Assembly: GCA_030603365.1 (NCBI GenBank) | Contig: JAUVXV010000004.1 | Span: forward strand, 62,001 to 126,000 | Length of the DNA stretch: 64,000 nucleotides | Source of the DNA: Candidatus Heimdallarchaeota archaeon | GTDB lineage: Archaea; Asgardarchaeota; Heimdallarchaeia; Heimdallarchaeales; Heimdallarchaeaceae | Direction: 5' to 3' | Shown: positions 35,192 to 43,319 of the stretch, one piece after another | How positions within the stretch are numbered: position 1 is the first letter of the stretch | How the letters are laid out: the number at the start of each line of letters is the position of its first letter | Notes under the pieces: generated by a model | What the model saw: the letters and a program-made list of their open reading frames with translations, nothing else | Told to the model about the DNA's origin: nothing | Databases searched by the model: none | Position numbers and translations under genes: made by a program

Positions 35192-36052
35192 ATGAAATTC
35201 TTAGTTTCTCATTATGATGATATTAATCAAATACCCGAAATTGTAGATTCTTATCTGAACCAACAGCCTGTTATAAATTTTGAATCAATAGGTATGCTTG
35301 AACAGTTAAGAGAAAATCCTCAAACATTTGATGGGATTCTAGAATGTATAGTTGTTTCTCTAAACAGAGAAATCCAAATTGTAACTTGTAGAATTAGACC
35401 CCATAACATTTTAATTTCTCATTCAAAAAATAGAAGTTCAATTTCTACATTAACTGAGTATTTCATAGAAACTGAAATTTCAATACCAGGAATTTATGGT
35501 CCATTGGTAGAGGTAGAACAGTTTACCAATATCTGGAAAGAGCTTTCAGGAGAAGAATTTCGAACTTCTGATGAGTTTTTACAGTATTCATTGAACAATT
35601 TGAAAATTTCATCACATCTTATTGGCGACATCTCAACTGCAAAACATGAACAAAAAGAGCTTCTAGAAGGTTGGACGAAGGAAAGCATCAGAGAGATTAT
35701 ACCTGATTCAACAGATGAATTTGTTCTTTCATGTACCACTTCTTTCCTCAAATTGCTTAATCTAAACAACGTATTTGTTTTAACAGTAGAGAATTTACCT
35801 GTTTCAATGGCAGCAATTTCAGGTCAAACAAAAACAATGCAAGCCATTAACGATGTATATACCCCACCTGAATTTCGTGGAAAGGGATTTGCAACGGAAT
35901 TGTGTGTATTCTTATGTGATTATATCTTGAATGACTGCAAAAATACTCCTGTCTTGTGGGTAAAAGCAACAAATCATGCAGCTATTCATATTTATGAAAA
36001 GATAGGATTTGAAAAAGTTGCAGAGATGACATTAAATCTGAAACAAAATTAA
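35192..36052 (+). CDS. GNAT-family N-acetyltransferase with N-terminal extension
   Basis: A 286-residue protein. The C-terminal half is a GNAT domain: VFVLTVENLPVSMAAISG, then VYTPPEFRGKGFATELCVFLCDYI with the Q/R-x-x-G-x-G/A loop, then VLWVKATNHAAIHIYEKIGFEKV. The N-terminal half (1-150) is an alpha/beta region resembling the leading domain of FR47-type acetyltransferases. Substrate unknown. Confidence 0.88.
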   Translation: MKFLVSHYDDINQIPEIVDSYLNQQPVINFESIGMLEQLRENPQTFDGILECIVVSLNREIQIVTCRIRPHNILISHSKNRSSISTLTEYFIETEISIPGIYGPLVEVEQFTNIWKELSGEEFRTSDEFLQYSLNNLKISSHLIGDISTAKHEQKELLEGWTKESIREIIPDSTDEFVLSCTTSFLKLLNLNNVFVLTVENLPVSMAAISGQTKTMQAINDVYTPPEFRGKGFATELCVFLCDYILNDCKNTPVLWVKATNHAAIHIYEKIGFEKVAEMTLNLKQN

Positions 36053-36061
36053 GAATTCTGG

Positions 36062-36189
36062 TGGCCGGACCGTGATTTTCAGCGTTTCAGAACGCATCTG
36101 AAACTTTTTGAACACGGGATCACCTGGTGTTTTGCCCTTTTTTTAGAAGGTCCCAAACCAGGGGCCATACCAAGCTAGACCATCCGGCC
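36062..36189 (-). tRNA. tRNA-Pro (UGG) with two introns
   Basis: Acceptor GGCCGGA/TCCGGCC, anticodon stem CCTGG/CCAGG with loop TTTGGG+A (anticodon UGG), T-stem CCGTG/CACGG, discriminator A, CCA encoded at 36059-36061. Intron 1 (about 36129-36151, 23 nt) is at the canonical 37/38 site. Intron 2 (about 36077-36107, 31 nt) splits the T-loop TTCAA/AT between positions 58 and 59 and contains the hairpin GTTTCAGA-TGCGT-TCTGAAAC. Removal of both gives a standard 74-nt tRNA. The T-loop intron shares a 17-nt core with the one in tRNA-Phe at 61032. Confidence 0.9.
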
Positions 36190-36251
36190 AGTAATTCTAC
36201 ACTATCTGCCTTCCCCTCATCTAATTAAGCTTTTCGTTCTTGTTACTCCAT

Positions 36252-37781
36252 TCAATCAAACATCGCTCTGTTTTGTAACATTAGAATTATGTCTTCTATC
36301 AACCAATTGTTGACTTGAAGCCACAGATTGTTAGTTATAAAATCTGCAACTACTTGATCAGCTGTAAATGGTTTACTCATTACACTAGGTGGATAATCAG
36401 CTCTATCTCTATCATATGCTCCAAAATTGTGACTTATCTCGTGCTGAACCAAGTTCTCTGCCCAATCAGCTACTATTCCTATCCAACTATAATCACCTAA
36501 TTCTTCAGATTCAGCAAAATGAAAAGCAGCATTCCTTTCATAATAAGCAAAACCGAAATGTTCAGAGGTTTGGTTTGAGAAACTTGTAAATAAATCAAAA
36601 CCATGATTGTCTGGTGATCGACCATATTCAACATCCCAACTACCCTCTAAACCTAGTAATTCCCCTGCTGTTTCAAGAGCGATAGTGCCTACCACACCCA
36701 TACTCACATCTTTAGGATGCCAAGGAAGTTCAACAACTGGTATGAGCTTAATGCCAAAGTCTTTCTCAAAAAGATATGAAGTTTCATACATTGTAGTAAA
36801 AAGATCATTTCTTGCGACTTCTTTTCCAGAAATCTCCCAATTATCATTTAACATTAGAACGAACACCCTATGTTCATATTGAAGAATAGACATATCATCA
36901 AGATACACATGGGTTGAGTTATCTGCATAGACGAATACAAATTGTAGAGCAACATATGATAATCCATCGCCCTCACCAAAATGAATCAGCTGATTCTGTG
37001 GCGACGTACTGTCTAAGATTAAAGACATGTTCGATTTAATTCCATCTATAAACAAATTAACTTCAATTGAACTATTGGTGCTCTCTATTTGTTGGTTAAA
37101 GGATAAATAATGACTGTTAGTTAGATTTACAGTTTGAGAGATACTTATCCAAGTTGAGTTTCCGGGCTCAATAGTCTCAATATTGGTAAAGCGAACACAG
37201 TTACCATCTAAAGAAGGGTGAGTAGAAATCCCCGCAACAGCTTTATCATCTTGTATGTCGCCTTCCCAGTTGTTTAGATATCCACTGAAGTCCCCGTTGA
37301 CTATCTGTTCAACCTCGATTTGGTTAGTAACATTTAGAGAGAAATCTATGTTTTCTTTTATCTCTGCAACTCTATTTTCAAATGTAACCCCAAAAGAATA
37401 AATATTGTATTCTCCAATATTCAGTGCAAATAATCCTGTTGATATGTTAAGTAAAGGTCCCATCTCAACTGAAGCAACTTGTGACCCTCGAGTAATCTCC
37501 TGGTTTAACTCATAGATGATAGAACCTTTTAAAGAATAAGCATCAGATGAAATACCTATCTCTACTGATTTAATAACTGCCTTTTCTGTTCCCTCTAGTT
37601 CTATTTCAAATGTAATAGGAACTGTTTCTCCTTTTATCTTTTCCAAAGGCATTGAAATAAAAATCAATTCAGCATTTCCAGAAAAATAGTTGTTTATTAT
37701 CATATCTGTAAGAAAATATCCTCCTATCCCTACGCCTAACATTCCAATAAAAATCAGACCAATTAAGGCAGTTCTTCTCAT
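36252..37781 (-). CDS. Membrane-anchored metzincin-like metalloprotease
   Basis: About 509 residues from the ATG at 37781 (a TTG seven codons upstream is less likely). One N-terminal membrane helix (ALIGLIFIGMLGVGIGGYFL) places the rest outside. A beta-rich domain follows, then a carbohydrate-binding-like module starting VNGDFSGYLNNWEGD (about 160-300). The catalytic region has H-E-I-S-H-N-F-G-A-Y-D (HExxHxxGxxD) and, 11 residues on, SVMS, a Met-turn. This is the metzincin zinc site with Asp as third ligand, as in snapalysin-type enzymes. It is probably a cell-surface protease; the exact family is unassigned. Confidence 0.75.
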   Translation of the reverse strand: MRRTALIGLIFIGMLGVGIGGYFLTDMIINNYFSGNAELIFISMPLEKIKGETVPITFEIELEGTEKAVIKSVEIGISSDAYSLKGSIIYELNQEITRGSQVASVEMGPLLNISTGLFALNIGEYNIYSFGVTFENRVAEIKENIDFSLNVTNQIEVEQIVNGDFSGYLNNWEGDIQDDKAVAGISTHPSLDGNCVRFTNIETIEPGNSTWISISQTVNLTNSHYLSFNQQIESTNSSIEVNLFIDGIKSNMSLILDSTSPQNQLIHFGEGDGLSYVALQFVFVYADNSTHVYLDDMSILQYEHRVFVLMLNDNWEISGKEVARNDLFTTMYETSYLFEKDFGIKLIPVVELPWHPKDVSMGVVGTIALETAGELLGLEGSWDVEYGRSPDNHGFDLFTSFSNQTSEHFGFAYYERNAAFHFAESEELGDYSWIGIVADWAENLVQHEISHNFGAYDRDRADYPPSVMSKPFTADQVVADFITNNLWLQVNNWLIEDIILMLQNRAMFD

Positions 37782-37854
37782 CTTGTAGTCACTAAAATAC
37801 AATTACATGAACCATTAAATATTCTTTGTATTGTAAAAAAAGAAAAAGAAAAAC

Positions 37855-38568
37855 TTATACTTTTTCTGCAGCTACTTCTGCTTTCTCCCCCATTCTTCTT
37901 TCTGTACCTGTAAGTAGTCTTTTGATATTAGCTTTATGTCTCCAGAAAACAAGAACGACCATAATAGAATTTACTATTAGAGCCCATAAACTATTGTTAA
38001 ACCAGAAATCATTTCCTGCAAATATCCAATATAATGGTGGGGATAATAAAGCAACTGTGAGATTCGAGAGAGACATAAGTTTGGTTGTTTTAAGTAATAC
38101 AAACCAGATTATCATGATACAAATGAAGGGGATGGGATTAACTCCTAACAAAGCACCTGCTCCAACAGCAGCAGATTTTCCTCCTTTGAATTTTAACCAA
38201 ATAGGATAACTATGACCAATAACAGCCATGAAAGATACAAGAGCAAGTAGAAATCCTCTATCAAGTAACTGAGGAAATTCAACACCTGTATTGGTTGAGA
38301 AACCCGAATAATTGTCACCTACTACCCAAAGATAAATTCTTGCCAATAGAACTGCGATAGCTCCTTTGGTCATATCAAGAACCATCGTTAGAAGACCTGC
38401 CTTTTTACCAAGTGTTCTCATGACATTGGCTGTTCCCATATTACCTGAACCATAATCACGAATATCAATTCCACGACCAATTTTTCCAACCAAATATGCA
38501 ACTGGAATAGAACCGAAGAAATATCCTAGAACAACTAATACGATTTCATAAATAATCTCGTTAGCCAT
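37855..38568 (-). CDS. plsY: PlsY-like glycerol-3-phosphate acyltransferase
   Basis: A 237-residue multi-pass membrane protein with all three PlsY motifs: YGSGNMGTANVMRTLG (39-54), GHSYPIWLKFKGGKSAAVGAG (118-138), and HKANIKRLLTGTE (211-223). Bacterial PlsY transfers acyl from acyl-phosphate to sn-glycerol-3-phosphate. Archaeal ether lipids do not need this step, so the homologue may act on another polyol phosphate or make ester lipids. No PlsX or PlsC is nearby. A polar tail (GTERRMGEKAEVAAEKV) follows the last helix. Confidence 0.93.
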   Translation of the reverse strand: MANEIIYEIVLVVLGYFFGSIPVAYLVGKIGRGIDIRDYGSGNMGTANVMRTLGKKAGLLTMVLDMTKGAIAVLLARIYLWVVGDNYSGFSTNTGVEFPQLLDRGFLLALVSFMAVIGHSYPIWLKFKGGKSAAVGAGALLGVNPIPFICIMIIWFVLLKTTKLMSLSNLTVALLSPPLYWIFAGNDFWFNNSLWALIVNSIMVVLVFWRHKANIKRLLTGTERRMGEKAEVAAEKV

Positions 38569-38657
38569 AAAAGAAAGAATTCAGACTTTTATTTAAAATT
38601 TGTCAGAAATAGCTAAGACTAGAAAAACAAATTAAAATAAAAAAGAGAGAGAGATTT

Positions 38658-38891
38658 TTATTTCTCAACACAGATCATGGTCATAGTACTACGTACATTC
38701 TCTAATGCTCGCAGATTCTCTGTAACAATTTTCTTTAACTCATCCATTGTATCTGCTTCTATTTTTGCAATTAAGTCATAAACGCCGTAAACCACATGCG
38801 CTTCACCAACATTTGGTAGAGACATAAGTTGGTCGAGTACGCTCTTTTCTTCTCCAATCTCACTATTTATCAAGATGAATGCAGTTGCCAT
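38658..38891 (-). CDS. Stand-alone Lrp/AsnC ligand-binding (RAM) domain protein
   Basis: A 77-residue protein: MATAFILINSEIGEEKSVLDQL, then NVGEAHVVYGVYDLIAKIEAD and NVRSTMTMICVEK. This is the RAM domain of Lrp/AsnC regulators without the DNA-binding helix-turn-helix. Such proteins oligomerise and bind amino acids, possibly modulating full-length Lrp proteins or enzymes. Normal length for archaeal members. Confidence 0.93.
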   Translation of the reverse strand: MATAFILINSEIGEEKSVLDQLMSLPNVGEAHVVYGVYDLIAKIEADTMDELKKIVTENLRALENVRSTMTMICVEK

Positions 38892-39030
38892 TAGGAATTC
38901 ACCAACAGAATGTATGTATTGGCGTTTAATAAACTTTGTTCAGAAGTGTTTAAATTAGAATGAAAAATTTCAATAGAAATTCAATTTACCAGATGCCTTG
39001 ACTGATGGTTTTGGGACAAAACAGCTGTAT

Positions 39031-39038
39031 TTTATATG
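39031..39038 (+). promoter_or_regulatory. TATA box before the 39061 hydrolase
   Basis: TTTATATG is centred about 26 bp before the ATG at 39061, implying a leaderless transcript and ruling out the in-frame upstream ATG near 38998. Confidence 0.5.
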
Positions 39039-39060
39039 TTTAAATATACGATTATATAGA

Positions 39061-39840
39061 ATGCAAGAAGTTATCTTTCCAGAAAGACTTAGGGAACTAG
39101 CTAAACCATATTTCTACAGTGCAGAGAAAGAAAATCCTACCAACACGTTGATTATTCTTGTACATGGTTTTGGTGCTTCACCCACTGAAACACGACCATT
39201 AGGTGAGTTTCTATGCAAGAAAGGTTTCGATATCCATGGTATTCTGTTAACAGGTCATGGAACTGATTCTAAAGATTTGGATAATATTAGTTGGAAAGAT
39301 TGGTATCAAGATATAGAAAAGATTTACCTTGCAAATATAAAAAAGTACGAGAATATATTCATAGGGGGTCTTTCGTTAGGGGGAGCTTTATCATTGTACG
39401 CTGCAACAAGACTAGATTTCAAAGGAGTCTTTACAATTAATGCTCTGTATAGATTCAAGAGAACTTGGACTATTTTTGCTTGGATATCACATTTTTTCAA
39501 ATTACATAGACCTAGAAATTTGGAAAGAGTGAAATGGTATGTGGAAAATGATCTTTTTGCATATCAAGATGATTCAACATATGCAGCATATCAAATTCTG
39601 AAAATGTTAAGATTTTTACATGTAGAAATTAAAAGAATTAAGATCCCAGCATTGATAATACAATCAAAAGAAGATAAAACAATAAATCCACAGAGTGCAG
39701 AATGGATATTTGAGGATTTAAAAACCGAAAAAGAATTTATGCAACTCGATAGAGGAGATCATATTCTTACTGTTGATGATAGCAAATATTTGGCTTTTGA
39801 AAAGATTTTGGACTTTCTAAATAATAAAATAAGCAAATAA
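39061..39840 (+). CDS. Alpha/beta hydrolase (carboxylesterase/monoacylglycerol-lipase type)
   Basis: About 259 residues. The oxyanion strand is IILVHGFGASPTETRPLGEFL, the nucleophile elbow FIGGLSLGGALSLY (Ser in G-L-S-L-G), the catalytic Asp in IQSKEDKTINPQSAEWI, and the His in LDRGDHILTVD. This arrangement matches bacterial and archaeal EST/MGL esterases that cleave short- to medium-chain esters. It is cytosolic with no signal peptide. The start at 39061 is chosen from the promoter spacing. Confidence 0.9.
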   Translation: MQEVIFPERLRELAKPYFYSAEKENPTNTLIILVHGFGASPTETRPLGEFLCKKGFDIHGILLTGHGTDSKDLDNISWKDWYQDIEKIYLANIKKYENIFIGGLSLGGALSLYAATRLDFKGVFTINALYRFKRTWTIFAWISHFFKLHRPRNLERVKWYVENDLFAYQDDSTYAAYQILKMLRFLHVEIKRIKIPALIIQSKEDKTINPQSAEWIFEDLKTEKEFMQLDRGDHILTVDDSKYLAFEKILDFLNNKISK

Positions 39841-39888
39841 CGAAAGATATTAAAAAGAATATTGAAAGAAAGCGATGTAACAACAAAT

Positions 39889-39994
39889 GCCTCAATGGTG
39901 TAGCTCGGCCAATCATTGCGGACTTTCACATGCGAAAGTCCGCGTGACTAAACAGGATTATCCGCAGACCCGGGTTCAAATCCCGGTTGAGGCA
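39889..39994 (+). tRNA. tRNA-Glu (UUC) with one intron
   Basis: Acceptor GCCTCAA/TTGAGGC, the archaeal tRNA-Glu D-arm GTGTAGCTCGGCCAATCAT, anticodon stem GCGGA/TCCGC with loop CTTTCA+A (anticodon UUC), T-arm CCGGG-TTCAAAT-CCCGG, discriminator A, and CCA at 39995-39997. A 31-nt intron (about 39929-39959) lies at 37/38. The exon-intron junction forms a perfect 10-bp hairpin, GCGGACTTTC with GAAAGTCCGC, competing with the mature anticodon stem until splicing. Confidence 0.93.
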
Positions 39995-40086
39995 CCACTC
40001 CCTTTTTAAAAATTAACTTTAACACCCACAAATAAATTTAAAAAATCCAATAACTTGAGTTTATTACTTAAGATATTTCTTCCCTT

Positions 40087-40168
40087 GCGGGGATTGCCGA
40101 GTGGTCAAAGGCGCTGGACTTAGGATCCAGTTCTTAGTGATTCGGGAGTTCGAATCTCCCTCCCCGCA
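40087..40168 (+). tRNA. tRNA-Leu (UAG)
   Basis: Type II tRNA without intron. Acceptor GCGGGGA/TCCCCGC, D-arm GCCGAGTGGTCAAAGGC, anticodon stem CTGGA/TCCAG with loop CTTAGGA (anticodon UAG), a long variable arm and T-loop TTCGAAT. Discriminator A; CCA encoded at 40169-40171. Confidence 0.96.
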
Positions 40169-40303
40169 CCAATTTTTTATTTCAGATGCAACTTTATGTC
40201 GCTCTTCAATGATGTCATTACGTGGTCTATACATTTTTTTCACTTTCAAGTCACTCTGTCTGTTTTTCTTATATATGACAAAACCAATGTTAACTTGGTC
40301 ATC

Positions 40304-40765
40304 ATGTCATCGTACTCACTCGTTCAGGAGAATCTTTTAGATTTAGGACTAGTAGCAGTGAAGTTTGACTTACAGCTGGGTCCTATGATTTTAAACAACC
40401 ATTCATCTTTGTCAGAAAATCTATTGATGAAGCTGGCAATAAAAGGGACATCAACATTAATGAATGGTTTAGGATACGACTTTTCGAATTCTAGAAGATT
40501 TAGAGGTTTATTTCAACTATCCGAGGATTATTTCGTATATGGATTTGATCTAGTACTTATTGATGACCAAGGTGATGAGGGGGGGTTATCTCCCATAATC
40601 CTCTTTTTGGTCTTTCCTACAAGTTCTTTACCATTGATAGGGTCAAACATTCGTTCAATAGAAGAGGTTCTTTATCATTCTACACAGTCTTTTCTAACAT
40701 TATCAAACATTGTTTCGAATTTTGATTCCTCTATTTTAACATCTATAGCGAATCTTCTAATCTAG
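40304..40765 (+). CDS. Hypothetical protein, possibly longin-like
   Basis: A 153-residue soluble protein from ATG 40304 (MSSYSLVQENLLDLG). The pattern is strand (LGLVAVKFDLQLGPMILN), helices, strand-strand (FRGLFQLSEDYFVYGFDLVLID), then GGLSPIILFLVF and helices (IRSIEEVLYHSTQSFLTL). The order, and the L-G-P at the first hairpin, recall longin-type regulators of small GTPases seen in Asgard archaea, but there is no diagnostic motif. An upstream in-frame start at 40196 would add 36 residues directly after the tRNA-Leu gene and is less likely. Confidence 0.65.
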   Translation: MSSYSLVQENLLDLGLVAVKFDLQLGPMILNNHSSLSENLLMKLAIKGTSTLMNGLGYDFSNSRRFRGLFQLSEDYFVYGFDLVLIDDQGDEGGLSPIILFLVFPTSSLPLIGSNIRSIEEVLYHSTQSFLTLSNIVSNFDSSILTSIANLLI

Positions 40766-40913
40766 TAAAAAACAATGAATATATTCCTGTTTTTCATCTA
40801 ATTATTCGATAAAATTATTTTAATTAGTAACTACTTTTTCTTGACTAGGTGAAAAATAACCTATTTATATCCAAAGAAGCTATAAAGAAGATAGCAACCC
40901 TAAAGTTGATTTT

Positions 40914-43190
40914 ATGAGTAAAGAAGAAATTATCGAACCTATAAAAAAAAGGAAATGGAGTTTCTGGGGGTATGGACTTCTTTTCTTCACAGTATTTTAC
41001 ATTGCATTAATGTTTATACTTGAAGCTGCACTTCAACCAAGGGAAAGTATGACAGCAACAATAGTTTCATACATAATAGGTATTATAGGATTAGCAATTT
41101 TTGCAGGTCTTGTCAGAGACAAAACTAGAGTACTGATATCAATACCTATTCTCTTGATAATAGTGTTTGGTGCAGGATATCTGTTTAATTATGTTGCAGA
41201 TGCACCTGTTTATAATCCCTTAGCTCCAGTTTCAGAACGTACGGGAACTCTTCTTGATACGTTTGATGTATTAAACGAAACAGAGCTAGTTGCTAGTTTA
41301 CCAGAAGAATTCAATCGGGAAACTATAGAATTTTACAGCCAATTTGCTTTCGTTATTGATCTGATAATAGCTTTACCGTTATTCATTTTCGGTACGCTTT
41401 CGCTTACGTGGTTTGTTCAGATTTTTACGTCGGCATTGAAGATATTTGTAATATTTAGTATATTGTTTGCCTTGATATTCTTCCTGATTGGGCTAGTGAT
41501 AACACCGTTTGTACATTTGTTATTCTCAAGTTTCTTAATACTTGGAAGTGACCTTCTTCCAGGAGCACTTTATGTAATGGAAGGAATTTCAATATTCACT
41601 GGTGATTTTGGAAGTCTGACGCAAGCGGAAATAGATGAAGCGATAGCGGCGTTTTACAATGCTTCATTTTACTTCAACCAAGCCGCATTAAACCTAGATG
41701 CATTACAAAAAGCAGGAATCATAGGTTTTGCACAAATGATACCGATTCTAGGAACTGTTGTGTCAAATCTTTATTGGTTTTCATTAGCAGCTTTACACCT
41801 GTCCTCCGGTCTAGGCCCATTTGCAAATGGAACATTCTACATAATGAATGGACTTCAAGACGCAATGGATGCAATGAATATAAGTTCATCTCCAATGCCT
41901 CTATCTGTTGATGATGGAAACACAGTGAAGAGAGCCCCAGGAATAAATGATACTCTATTTAACGATGCAATCGAAGTTGTGAATGAAGGTCTATTAATAT
42001 TGGGTGATAGTACAGATTACATTCAACAAGCTTTAGATGATCTAAAGAATGTCTCGTTAGAAGATGTAATAGGAAATATAACCAGAATTCCTGGAATACC
42101 CATAGAAGCTATCGAACCTGTAATGGAAAGCATGACCATGGTTGAAGATTATTTAGCAATGTTCGAAGGTGGAGTAACAGTAATTTCAGCTCTTCTTGAT
42201 AGACCTGAAATTAGTCCTGGTGTGGAAAGTGAATATGCTACTTTAACTCATTTCTTATATGGAGCATACAATCTATTCAAAGCAGGAGATAACATAGCAG
42301 AAGTCACTGCTTTTAACGGCACTGCTGAGAACTTTGAATATTCATATGGTAATTTTTCCATAGTTCAAGACCAATTACATGAACCAGAGATAGAAGCTGT
42401 AGCAACATCAGATACACCTTTCCTAAACTCAACAGTGATGTTTGTTATAGACATGGTTGACATAGGCGTACCTCTGTGTGCTCTAGGCTATTCATTAGCT
42501 ACAAATTTCTTCGATTTAGATGATATGATGAATGTATTCGCTGGTCCAGCAAATTACGAAGATGTTTCTAATTATCCTGAGTTGATCAATACACTTGATG
42601 GTCTTCGGACAACAACAAATAATTTGTCAACCAATGCAACAATAGTAGATGCAAAAATCAATGATGTAGAAGTAAAAGCTTCAGTTGATACCTATGGTCC
42701 TTTGAACGATATTGCACTTACTTTTACATCTCAGCTTTCTGATTTTGGTTTTGTGGAATATGTTAACAATGCAAACTATGTCGTAAATTCATTCTATTTC
42801 ATGTTCGTTGGAGTCATGGAATTGAGTTTCGTAGCAGGGAATATAACAGCTGGTCAAACACAATTTCTTGCAGCTAATTATGCAGCAGCCAATACTAGTT
42901 TCCTAAACGCCAATACAAGCTTAGCTTCTTCCATTTACAATTTTAATCAATCAATTTTATACATGGATGATGCAGTGAATATTGGAGGAATGACGCAACT
43001 ACAAACGTCACTTACTGCTCTAACAACAATTCGTGATAATCTACTAGGACTTCAAGCTGATCTAAACCAGCTTATGGTGTATATGGCTGATCCTGTAGGA
43101 AATTTGACAGACATAACTGATTTGCTGACTGCAATGTTAGGCGTTTTAGCTGATGTGAATGATGATTTAGAAGTCATAACTGCGCAATAA
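40914..43190 (+). CDS. Large multi-pass membrane protein with helical extracellular region, unknown
   Basis: A 758-residue protein. A basic N-terminus (KKRKWSFWGYGL) precedes about five hydrophobic segments within residues 15-215. The remaining 500 residues are largely helical and rich in Asn, Ala, Asp and Leu, with repeated segments of the type LDTLD/ALNxL and many N-x-S/T sites (NISSSP, NVSLED, NLSTNAT, NTSFLNANTS). More hydrophobic stretches occur near 270-290 and 510-525. The layout resembles archaeal surface proteins with a membrane bundle and a long outer stalk. I do not recognise the family. The acidic-repeat protein follows 130 bp downstream on the same strand. Confidence 0.75.
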   Translation: MSKEEIIEPIKKRKWSFWGYGLLFFTVFYIALMFILEAALQPRESMTATIVSYIIGIIGLAIFAGLVRDKTRVLISIPILLIIVFGAGYLFNYVADAPVYNPLAPVSERTGTLLDTFDVLNETELVASLPEEFNRETIEFYSQFAFVIDLIIALPLFIFGTLSLTWFVQIFTSALKIFVIFSILFALIFFLIGLVITPFVHLLFSSFLILGSDLLPGALYVMEGISIFTGDFGSLTQAEIDEAIAAFYNASFYFNQAALNLDALQKAGIIGFAQMIPILGTVVSNLYWFSLAALHLSSGLGPFANGTFYIMNGLQDAMDAMNISSSPMPLSVDDGNTVKRAPGINDTLFNDAIEVVNEGLLILGDSTDYIQQALDDLKNVSLEDVIGNITRIPGIPIEAIEPVMESMTMVEDYLAMFEGGVTVISALLDRPEISPGVESEYATLTHFLYGAYNLFKAGDNIAEVTAFNGTAENFEYSYGNFSIVQDQLHEPEIEAVATSDTPFLNSTVMFVIDMVDIGVPLCALGYSLATNFFDLDDMMNVFAGPANYEDVSNYPELINTLDGLRTTTNNLSTNATIVDAKINDVEVKASVDTYGPLNDIALTFTSQLSDFGFVEYVNNANYVVNSFYFMFVGVMELSFVAGNITAGQTQFLAANYAAANTSFLNANTSLASSIYNFNQSILYMDDAVNIGGMTQLQTSLTALTTIRDNLLGLQADLNQLMVYMADPVGNLTDITDLLTAMLGVLADVNDDLEVITAQ

Positions 43191-43193
43191 TCC

Positions 43194-43222
43194 TTCTCTT
43201 TCTTTTTTTCTTTTATTTTTCC
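43194..43222 (+). terminator. T-rich termination tract
   Basis: The sequence after the stop at 43190 is a pyrimidine-rich run with T7 and T4-T5 stretches and no hairpin, as in archaeal intrinsic termination. Confidence 0.45.
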
Positions 43223-43319
43223 CTATTAAAATTGGTTTTTCTCATTGCCTAAAGAGAATAACTTTTTATTAAAAATACATTTACTGAATTAGTAATATTT
43301 CATAGGTAAGGGTACTACT

